Assembly (NCBI GenBank): GCA_031213475.1
Contig: JARUPZ010000011.1
Span: 248,001 to 312,000, forward strand
Length of the DNA: 64,000 bases
Direction of reading: 5' to 3'
Origin: Nereocystis luetkeana
Lineage: Eukaryota > Sar > Phaeophyceae > Laminariales > Laminariaceae
The notes beneath the pieces were generated by a model. The model was not told where the DNA came from, searched no databases, and worked only from the letters and a program-made list of their open reading frames with translations. The position numbers were made by a program, and so were the translations under genes. This document shows positions 56,485 through 64,000 of the stretch, in pieces (position 1 is the first letter of the stretch; each line of letters begins with the position of its first letter).

Positions 56485-56838
56485 TTAAGTTGAGCACTTT
56501 AGTGAGAAAGTTCGTGAGAAGTGGAATTGAACATATATAGTCATTTTGTAACCAATCGCGCCATCGCAAGTCCACACCAAAAACAAACGCCGTCGCGATA
56601 CGAAGCCTCTAGACTCGAACAAACTGCAGGAACGCAGGAATAGATCGAGGGTTAAATGGTGGTGTTGACAGTAAATGACTGTCGCGGATGGCACCGCTGC
56701 AGGGGTCGATGGCACGAGTGACGAACACCGTGTGAGGTTGGCACGGGCGCCTTTGGGGTTGGTGCTCAAGTCCACTCCAACCAAACCGACACCCCAGCCA
56801 TAGTACTCGTGACGACGGTCGGCCTGAAGGGCTGCCAA
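56485..56838 (-). CDS. Open frame of 117 residues, unassigned
   Basis: The minus-strand frame (56,485-56,838) and a second frame over the same DNA (reading QPHTVFVTRAIDPCSGAIRD) are both open. Ser, Pro, Leu and Cys are frequent. Neither has a domain I recognise. Treat as a candidate only. Confidence 0.2.
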   Translation of the reverse strand: MAALQADRRHEYYGWGVGLVGVDLSTNPKGARANLTRCSSLVPSTPAAVPSATVIYCQHHHLTLDLFLRSCSLFESRGFVSRRRLFLVWTCDGAIGYKMTIYVQFHFSRTFSLKCST

Positions 56839-56909
56839 CCTCAGAGGTCTACAAGCTGTGCCTTGATCAAATTGTTTGCTACTTTATATTGTTTGTTGAT
56901 ATCACGGTT

Positions 56910-57137
56910 TCAAGGTTTTCGTAAGGCTTTTAAAATGTTTGTGCTGTTAAAACCTGTCCTCAGCAAAAGCAGACCCTCAAGATGTTTACGACAATAATAG
57001 AGAAAATACAGCACACCTGCTCCAAAAAAACATATTCCAAACACAAAAATTGGTCTACGCGATATATCCAAAGTTGATGATAGTACAACAGACGCAAAGG
57101 CTAAGGTGACGCACAACAAGCATGGGATATTTGACAC
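56910..57137 (-). CDS. Candidate exon encoding a hydrophobic membrane segment
   Basis: The minus-strand frame has no ATG but follows a TCTAG acceptor-like site. It reads IPCLLCVTLAFASVVLSSTL, then DISRRPIFVFGICFFGAGVL and YFLYYCRKHLEGLLLL, ending at TGA near 56,910. Two clear hydrophobic segments are separated by a basic turn, the profile of a two-pass membrane protein or of a signal-anchor plus one helix. It lies 0.4 kb downstream of exon 1 of the beta-helix gene on the same strand. It could be an alternative C-terminal membrane exon of that gene, but the phase could not be fixed. Confidence 0.33.
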   Translation of the reverse strand: MSNIPCLLCVTLAFASVVLSSTLDISRRPIFVFGICFFGAGVLYFLYYCRKHLEGLLLLRTGFNSTNILKALRKP

Positions 57138-57544
57138 AACCAATCGAGAAAACTAGACTAGAATATTCTCAATATAGGGCAAGTATAGACATGCTGCGTC
57201 GAGATCTGGAAATATAACCGCACAACAACTTCATCTGCCAGGAATATCCCATAAATGAGGCCGCTTTGGATGACGCTGAACGATGGATTCAATTTTACCG
57301 GAGGCGCAGACTGCTTTGTTTGCATGTGGTGGCGAGTTCCCCTTTCCATGTGTGAGTACCATACAGTAGATCGGTATATGACGTAGGGTTGCTACAGCAA
57401 TATGGGCTGTCAACAAAGCATACATGCAATCAATCACCACGGCCTAGTATGAGTACTACGGGGACATGCGAACTGACCATCCCGAGATCTTGCTCACTTC
57501 CTGGTCTACACAGTAAGAAAACCATCTCTAATCTGATGTCTCAC

Positions 57545-58019
57545 CTCCGTTCGAAGCAGTGTTGTTGATGAAGATGCAGTCGAATACAAAGAGGGAGCTG
57601 GAAGAATACACGTTAACTGCACCCCCATTTTCGGCGCTCCCGCCCTCGAGCACCACGTCGATGAGGTAGAGAGAAGATCCGTTAGATACGGAGAATATAC
57701 CACTTCCAGCTCCAGCATTGACGGCACCGGCACCGGTATCGAGTAGCCCACCACGAATGCTAGGAAAGCCGACCCCAGTGACCGCGACGTCTTTCAAGTC
57801 AGACACTCTGATATTCTCAGTAATGTCCATGCTGGAGTACCAGGTGATGTCAAACGCACCCATACCATAGCAGGCTAGCGCGTCAGTCAGATTCTGGAGA
57901 TCGGCTGTGGAAGTGACGTTGACTTGAACAGTACTCGATGGGCACGGGGCTGAATCTGCTCCGAACAGGAAGGAGACGACCAACCCTACCATCACTAGCG
58001 CCATGACATCGGACGTCAT
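57545..58019 (-). CDS. Exon 1 of a secreted pmp-like beta-helix protein
   Basis: ATG at 58,019; 475 bp (158 codons plus one base, phase 1) to a strong donor, GGAG/GTGAGA. The protein starts MTSDVMALVMVGLVVSFLFG with ADSA before a PC pair, a clear signal peptide. A region with Asn/Thr-rich strands follows (VQVNVTSTADLQNLTDALAC; ITENIRVSDLKDVAVTGVGF). Then come beta-helix turns: GIFSVSNGSSLYLIDVVLEG, GSAENGGAVNVYSSS and FDCIFINNTASNG, which ends in the split glycine. The GG-A-V-N-V and I-F-I-N-N-T-A-S-N-GG patterns are those of polymorphic outer-membrane protein repeats, common in brown algae. The next exon must begin with two bases of a glycine codon, exactly as all the 84-bp exons do. An in-frame GTG at 58,115 is a less likely start. 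Confidence 0.82.
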
Positions 58020-58188
58020 CCTGTTGTAACATTTCACGGACAAATACGTGACGTTGTGGTCGAACCTTTCATCACAGTATTGAGGGTTATGCCGCACATC
58101 CAAGTTGCGGATCACCGGTCGAATAGCAAGTTGAAGGTCTACGTTGCCCGTGAGAGAGTGGTCGAACCAGGCGAACAGGGAACATACT

Positions 58189-58297
58189 TATTACGGGGGA
58201 CCATAGTTAATAGGACCTGTGGTACACATAAAAACCTATATATTTAACCATTTCTACTAACAATATTTGGTCCTATTAACTATGGTCCCCCGTAATA
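58189..58297. mobile_element. MITE with perfect 27-bp terminal inverted repeats and TA duplication
   Basis: The left end, 58,191-58,217 (starts TTACGGGGGACCATAG), is the exact reverse complement of the right end, 58,269-58,295. TA flanks both sides (58,189-58,190 and 58,296-58,297), the target duplication of Tc1/mariner-type insertions. The element is 105 bp, with about 50 bp of AT-rich interior and no coding capacity. Identical ends imply recent insertion. It lies 170 bp upstream of the exon 1 ATG, probably in the promoter or 5' UTR. Confidence 0.88.
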
Positions 58298-60339
58298 GCA
58301 GTTTTTGACTTTTGCGCTGCGGCGAGAACGGTAGCCGAGCCTAAGTGTCTACCAGATCGCGGTCGATGCATGCAGTGGGTAAAGCGAGCACTGAATGGCC
58401 TCGACGAGGCCTGCAATAAAATGGAAAAATGGGCGGAACGTTTTCTTGCATGCACTTGAATAATATAGACCACACCGAATACCGCCACATACATGCGCTG
58501 TTTCTTGAACTTGCCCATTCGAAGGCAAACGTCCGGTGTTTACGTTGCTGTGCTTGTTAGTTTGGAATAGCGTTACTGATAGAGCTGTATTGCTGCCTGA
58601 TGTTCTTACTGAGCCCATATGGCACGAGGACACTTCAAATCTGGAATGTCCTATGAAAATATTCACAGAAAGCACGGGAAGAAACACAACTGATATACAC
58701 TGATAGAGATGGTTTGCTGCGTGCTGGTGACACTGAGCCCAGGCGGCATAGTACCCCTTTGAAACTAAGAATGATATTTCGAACACCGTCCGCCAGATTT
58801 CAACCTACCAGCCTGGCGTCGTGTGGCTCTGCCTTGCCCGTCTCGAGTCGCGTTGATTTGCTGCCGCTGCGTGTGCCGTCCAAGGAGACATCAAATTGAG
58901 GTCGCTCCGTGAAACTTTGAATGTTGTGGTGGAAACAAATGTGTCAGCGTGGGACCGAGTACCAGATACCAGCTCGGCAGTAAGTATGTACCACATAAAT
59001 CACACCCGTATATGGTACCAGGTTCGAGTATACTGGGTTACTGTAGCAGTGATCGTACGAATCAAATGGGTTGATTTCGCCGTAAAAACGAACCTAAGTT
59101 TCGTTTTTCCTGATGATGCGTAGTATACGATTTAAACATCAGTAGCCGTGATAGACATTCCGGGAGTACCTGCGTTCAACTGGGGTCGATACCACCTGAG
59201 TGCAGCAGCCGCAATCACGTGGGATGCAGTGTGAATGTTTTTTTATTACCGCACCCAAGTGGAGTTCCGCACGCAGAGGTAACGCACGTGAGGGGGACTC
59301 CGACAGTATTGCCTGGGCATTTGAAATGTTTCACGCAAAAGGGGGTTATTCATGCCTTGGCAAGGAGGTGTGCTGTGATAGGAGTATGTCCGACTGGCGG
59401 GGCTCCATAACTCCATATCGGTGGAACGCCATCAGTACGTTTCAGTATTGTTTGTGATATACCAGGGTACCAAACAAACGCAAGATTTGAGATTGTTCAT
59501 CTTAGTCCACGTTCAGAACCCCTCTGAATCAATTAGAGTTAGGTATTGAGCTCCTCACGCGGCAACCTTGAGAAAAATTCAGGTGCGACCCTGCCGGAGC
59601 ATGCGTCCGAACGTTTCCACGAGATCATGGGGCAGTCATACGTTGTCGGTCGTGGGCGTTCCCGACACTATTGTTAGGTGCACTTGGGTAGTTTCCTATT
59701 TTGAAGAGGTGCGAGGCTAACTAACCCACCTAGGTATGAGGAGGGGTTCTACATAACCGTGAAGCAGACGTAGTCCCTCTCAATTCCTCTGGGTCAGTCA
59801 CCAGTCTACGTTGTTTCGCTAACCCTAACCCGAAAGCTGAAAATATCACGCGGCGACTGGAGGGGCTCAAGAAGGCCACGGGTTAGTCTGATGAGTAGCT
59901 GATGTGGCCTTTCTCGTGCTAAAATTGGAGAGTTTCTATGCTGTGGGTCCTTTGCATAGCCTCTACCGTACGAACCACATGTTAATTTTCTTAAAGTTAA
60001 GAATGTGAGTCTCATATACAGTTAAGCTTCACAATCTACCGGTAGTAAGCTTTTGTGTTGAACTCTTCGGAGCACTGATAATTTGAAATGGAGAAGTGCA
60101 AGAGGGTCGGCGAGTAAGAACCTGCCAGGATGCACTGCACGTTAGCTTCTTACGAGACACCCCAAAGCCTCCCAGGGCCACTTGAGGTCCTCAACGAAGC
60201 TGTCTGCTTGTCAACAACTGCATCCTCAGTGGTTTACGGGGTTTTCACAAAGAAAATAAGAATTTCGCCTGATTCACAACCCTCTCTCTGCAGAAGCATG
60301 CAAACAATAGTTTTCCTCTCAGTTGCATAGTGTTTTGCG
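58298..60339. other. No firmly supported gene
   Basis: A minus frame of 145 residues (58,349-58,786) covers two degenerate copies of a roughly 145-bp unit (about 58,565-58,640 and 58,706-58,775; shared CTGAGCCCA and GGCA blocks). Plus frames at 58,896-59,123 and 59,200-59,457 are unassigned. A short AACCCTAACCC occurs near 59,820. Confidence 0.3.
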
Positions 60340-60394
60340 AGGCTCTTCATGATTGAAGACGAGACGGTATAGACCGTAGCGGCGGGATAATGCG

Positions 60395-60690
60395 GTGAAA
60401 CCGTCGTCTAAACAGTACCCGTCGTTCCGTCCCGCCCACCAATCCACCTGCGGCTGACTTGTACCGTCGGGTGCCGCCAAGCACATCCCCTCTTTGGTAC
60501 TTTACTGTCACGTCCCGTAAAGAACGTCTGCCCGTACCGCCCTGTCCCGGAGTCAAATTCCGCCCCTGCCGTCCCGTGCCGCCGGTTAAACTTGCACCTA
60601 CCGTCCCTCCCCCCCGTCAAGACCTGCCCTTCCTGTCGCGTCCCAGCGTGAAACCGTTAGATTATGGTCCCGTCACGCTATCGCCGTCAC
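60395..60690. repeat. CCGTCCCGTC-type degenerate minisatellite, block 1
   Basis: Motifs such as CCGTCCCGT, CCGCCCTGTCCCG and CCGTCAAG recur throughout. They give an artefactual Arg/Gly-rich frame on the minus strand. Confidence 0.75.
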
Positions 60691-61054
60691 CCCTTCCCGC
60701 CAATATACCGCGAATACAATATTTTTCCCCTACGCGTCAACTGTGTCAGGAAGCGGTAGCTAAGGCCTGTAACAGACAGCCGTCCAGACTTTACAATAGT
60801 ACTACCTGGTAAAATTAAAGAACACTGTATATTAATGTTGAAAACCACTGAACGTAGGTGGTATTCTTTCAAGAAAAAAATATATAGATCAGATTTGGTA
60901 TATGGAAACATCAAGTATACACTACTGATAAATAAGTAAGGAGCCTAGAATGAAACGTTGATTTAATCGTGCCCGGGATAACTCAGGAATTATTGATAGA
61001 TTTTTGGAAACTCAGAACCTCACCAACTGTAGATTATTAATTGCACCAAAAAGT

Positions 61055-61290
61055 ACTATCCCGTCCCCTTGTCAAACGATTTCGTGCCGTCACGTCCCGT
61101 CAAGCAAAAAATAAATATTCGCGTCGCGTCCTAAACAGATTAACCTTTCCGTTCCCCCCCGCCACGATGGGATATATGTACCGGTTCGTCCCGTAATTTC
61201 AACCCTGACGTCGTTGTGCCGTCCCACCCGTTGCCGTCAAGAAATTAAGCTCCCGCTTTTCCGTCCCGTCCCGTCCAAAGGAGTAACTTT
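61055..61290. repeat. CCGTCCCGTC-type degenerate minisatellite, block 2
   Basis: The same motif family as block 1 (CGTCACGTCCCGTCAAG; TTCCGTCCCGTCCCGTCC). It is separated from block 1 by about 360 bp of AT-rich unique sequence, possibly an insertion. Confidence 0.75.
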
Positions 61291-61495
61291 TTCTCTATGC
61301 TATGTTGCCGTCCAGTCCAGCGTTCAGGTTGTTTCCCACTAAAACGGTCAAACTGAATCCCGTCCCATCTCGAACATCACTAGAAATGATAAGCCTTGGG
61401 TTCTTCACGTTGTGGATACAATCAGTGTGGCGGCGATTGGTGTATGGCTTGCTGCTGGAGTACCCGCAGACGCAGGATGGTAAGAACATGCTCCT

Positions 61496-61780
61496 CTACA
61501 GTCGCTCGAGACAAAAGTGGTGCAAAAAACGCCTTTGCAGTTGGTTGTTTACTGTGTAATAATTCAGCGGTGCACCTCCTCGCACGATACCAAGCTGGAT
61601 ACAAGCATTCCTGTTAACACCAGAAAGAAAACAGGACGCGAGTCTCAGCCAAAGTAGGAAATTATTCACCCTTGTCGCGAGTTGTACGTTTGTTCTAAGA
61701 ATCACATCTGCTGTTTGAGCGGTTTCGTTGGCCACCGTCGCGGTGGAAAGTTGGCACCAGGACGCTTGTGAGCTCGGCAA
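61496..61780 (-). CDS. Open frame of 94 residues, unassigned
   Basis: The minus-strand frame includes SSQASWCQLSTATVANETAQ, TADVILRTNVQLATRVNNFL and LWLRLASCFLSGVNRNACIQ. The composition is protein-like and the first two thirds look coding. An acceptor-like GTGTTAACAG lies inside at about 61,613, so part may be intron. No family recognised. Confidence 0.28.
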   Translation of the reverse strand: MPSSQASWCQLSTATVANETAQTADVILRTNVQLATRVNNFLLWLRLASCFLSGVNRNACIQLGIVRGGAPLNYYTVNNQLQRRFLHHFCLERL

Positions 61781-61965
61781 TAATCTATCAGATTAGATTC
61801 GAACAAGCGAGGCAGGGACTGTATATATGTGTACGCACCTAAAAGAACACCATGGTTACTCCAACATATGAATATTGGATATTGACCTCATCAGCATAAT
61901 ATATATATTCAAGATTGGCACAGTACATTCGTTCAAAATATTTGTTCAAATGCCTCTATCGACTC

Positions 61966-62531
61966 CTAGCGAGTAACACCCAGAGGAAAGTTATAAGCAC
62001 CTGAATAGTACGGTGGGATTGGAAGGGACAACAGCGACGAGCGAGCAGTTCATTAGGGGTGAGGATGGCATGCTGTTGTGGCATAAGGTGTGAACTCTTG
62101 AACGATGGCCGGACTTCTGTCACAAACATACGCTTGAAAGCGAAATCAATAATAAGCGATGAAAAAATTATCGACCTCTTGCCACCGCGATCGCTGATGC
62201 TGTTGCTCGGGGACGAACCACGCGTGAACGAAATGACGGAAGAAACCTTTCGAATGTCGAACTAAACTGCTGTTGAGCAAAATGGGCGTCCGGCCTATTT
62301 TCTAAACATCGAACAGTCCGCATTCATCCAAAGTTTCAAAACATCCTTGTCAATGTTGGGGTACCGGGAGACGTCACCCAGCAATGGCGTTATGGGATCA
62401 TCAAGGACTTCCCTGAATACCAACGTCCAAATTGATAGGAATATGTTGTTGCCCACGCCGGTGACGTGTTGCTCAAACTCGTCGCGTTCACCGTTAGTAA
62501 CTACTGCAATGATGAGGGAATACTCCTGGAC
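61966..62531 (-). CDS. Two adjoining minus-strand open segments, unassigned
   Basis: 62,295-62,531 (minus) is open without an ATG after an acceptor-like CACCGTTAG. It reads VQEYSLIIAVVTNGERDEFE, QHVTGVGNNIFLSIWTLVFR and EVLDDPITPLLGDVSRYPNI, then a stop; this is convincingly protein-like. 61,966-62,260 (minus) is also open for about 98 codons (includes ISDRGGKRSIIFSSLIIDFA), but a plus-strand frame at 62,059-62,265 is an equally good alternative there. I do not recognise the family and cannot join the two parts. Confidence 0.3.
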
Positions 62532-62856
62532 TAACGGTGAGGCTTACGTCCGTCACGATTAACGGCCTTCACGCTGTTTGACCTGCACCGGTTGCAAGAG
62601 CTCAGATGACAAAGAAATTCTGCCCTGTGCATGAGCTTTGTCGATCTGCGAGAGCGCATACAACTCAGTCGGTCAAGAGCTGCTGCGGGAGGTACTCACA
62701 CACTCTGGCGTACCAGCTATTAATAATATGCTTTAAAATGTTTCGTACTTTCGACAAAAGCATACGAGCTCGCGTCTGTACCGAAGACGGAGACCATTTG
62801 TGCTGATTTATTGACACGGAACGGAATCCCCAAGCGGCGTACTATCATCGCTACTG

Positions 62857-63087
62857 TTGAACGCTTTGTTCGCCGCTGCGCTAGGCGTCGTACAGGTAGA
62901 CTATAACTACGACGAAGTCATCGTTTGGGACTTGTTTCACCTCAACGAGGTTCAAGTAGTCGGAACGGAGGAACAGGAGCTATTGGTATGCGTGCAAAAA
63001 GGAGTGTTAGGCATGATCCACGCCGACACGGAGAAATTGGCTCGACGTCGGCCGCAGGACGCAGTGAAAGGATCGCAGTCATCGTGA
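62857..63087 (+). CDS. Open frame of 76 residues, unassigned
   Basis: The plus-strand frame begins at TTG and reads MNALFAAALGVVQVDYNYDE then VIVWDLFHLNEVQVVGTEEQ and ELLVCVQKGVLGMIHADTEK before a basic tail and stop at 63,087. The acidic, hydrophobic composition and GC-rich third positions look coding. A second plus frame (62,925-63,305) overlaps it. Function unknown; the true start may be a splice junction. Confidence 0.28.
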   Translation: MNALFAAALGVVQVDYNYDEVIVWDLFHLNEVQVVGTEEQELLVCVQKGVLGMIHADTEKLARRRPQDAVKGSQSS

Positions 63088-64000
63088 CTGTTTCGAAGCA
63101 GCAGACCCTTAGACCGGATCTTATGCAATTTGTTTTAGGTGATTATATGACTGTTTACGGAGGCTTCGGGGTATCTGGTCCCATATCTGATCAGATTTTA
63201 TCAAAATCACGTCTTATGGGGCCTGTTTGGTGGAAAAAATGTTCCTCCGAGATTTTATCACTCCTGAAATTCCATGAAATGATTTCTTTTGGCAGCCTTT
63301 TCTGATCAACTCTGAAAGTTACAAAATTTGGCTTTGCCCTAGACCTCGGTGGCATTATACAATTTTGTCTAGGTTTATAGACTGGGTTCATGACGGGTCA
63401 CGACGCTACATGCTTGGTTACGCTTGTACACAGCTGGGCTCCAACACTTGTGCATCGGCCACCACGGAGAGGGAGGGCATCAGTACCTTAACCACCATCG
63501 TGTCCCTACCGGCTGCCCAACTGCAGCTGCTTTATCTAGGCAAAACAACTTTAAAAACGAATAGGACGAGACTACAGCAGCAGTATCAAAACAACCAAAC
63601 GGTATTTTTCTGACTACGACCGCCACAAGCGGCTCATGCTCCGCGAAGGCGAGAGCTCCTTGCTGGTCCAGCCACTAGCAAACCCCTTACGCAGCTCCCC
63701 AGGGGGTTCCACATTCCGCTGCTTCCTTCGAGGAGCTGGTGGTGAAGGTTGATCGCCCAACCCGGCGTGAGCGACTCTCGTTCGTGTCGTGGTCCACGTG
63801 GAGTTCAAAAATGTCGGTTGTGTTCTGTTTTTTTAGTTCTCCCATGAAATAAAACCAAAATCACGATAAGACGGCACATGGCGCACCGATCTGGTGTGGC
63901 TTTTTGCCGGTGCAAAATTCGACTTCCTGCCTTTTTCAATCACTCAAAAAAAAATGCATAAGGCCCAGCCTTACGGTATGGGAAATGAAGACAGACACGA
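63088..64000. other. No firmly supported gene; a GC-rich block near 63.62-63.80 kb
   Basis: The block 63,614-63,808 is open on both strands. The minus frame (64 residues) is Arg/Ser/Pro-rich. The plus frame reads DYDRHKRLMLREGESSLLVQ and then a Ser/Gly-rich stretch. Both are plausible and neither is recognised. The rest of the interval shows nothing. Confidence 0.3.

Larger units (their letters stand above)
17946..58019 (-). other. Gene model: modular beta-helix gene (or paralogue cluster), about 40 kb
   Basis: Exon 1 (57,545-58,019) and the repeat exons at 47,428, 44,806, 40,899, 28,761, 28,057, 26,878, 19,631 and 17,946 are all on the minus strand. All have GT-AG borders, are phase 1 and are frame-compatible in order. 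Joined, they would give a signal peptide plus successive beta-helix rungs without a stop. Introns would be 0.6-12 kb and contain a LINE, satellites and other candidate exons. A single 40-kb gene, several shorter paralogues, or a mixture of live and orphan exons are all possible. The C-terminal end is not identified. Likely location: cell surface or outside the cell. Confidence 0.45.

Noticed and set aside
1-64000. CRISPR array or bacterial operon structure
   Set aside because: No regularly spaced identical short repeats with unique spacers, no dense same-strand long genes, and clear spliceosomal exon borders; the window is eukaryotic.

Overview
This is eukaryotic DNA of roughly 48% GC. Long uninterrupted genes are absent. 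Coding signal appears as short exons with GT-AG borders, surrounded by satellites, microsatellites and decayed retrotransposons. The best-supported content is a gene, or cluster of paralogues, for a secreted protein with repeats like the polymorphic outer-membrane protein (pmp) right-handed beta-helix. There is also a decayed DIRS-type (tyrosine-recombinase) retrotransposon and a decayed LINE. That mix fits a stramenopile, most probably a brown alga. This placement is inference from protein families; no marker gene is present.

Layout. 1-1.7 kb: mostly unassigned, with one GC-rich coding-like block. 1.7-10.4 kb: a minisatellite of about 87-90 bp units containing a recent 1,467-bp tandem duplication. 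11.9-14.1 kb (+): remnant of a DIRS-like element with RT thumb, RNase H and tyrosine recombinase. 14.2-17.6 kb: interspersed repeats. 17.6-58.0 kb (-): the dominant structure, in which nine phase-compatible exons of a beta-helix protein are scattered over 40 kb. Exon 1 (57,545-58,019) carries a signal peptide. Seven other exons are exactly 84 bp and one is 81 bp. Each encodes a single 27-28 residue beta-helix rung, and each internal exon is phase 1 at both ends. Between them lie other candidate exons, a candidate two-exon gene inside an inverted-repeat element (24.1-25.3 kb), paired 250-bp repeats (32.1-32.9 and 42.2-42.9 kb), a roughly 210-bp satellite (41.4-43.9 kb), palindromic minisatellites (35.5-36.9 and 56.0-56.5 kb) and a LINE remnant (53.6-54.5 kb). 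58.2 kb: a 105-bp MITE with perfect 27-bp ends just upstream of exon 1. 58.3-64 kb: low-complexity repeats and a few unassigned open frames.

How it works together. The only system visible is the modular beta-helix gene. Because every internal exon is one whole repeat with symmetric phase-1 ends, exons can be duplicated, lost or reordered without breaking the frame. Decayed exons in the introns suggest this happens. Whether all exons belong to one transcript cannot be settled from sequence alone. Many listed open frames are candidates only; start codons are uncertain because most begin at splice sites.
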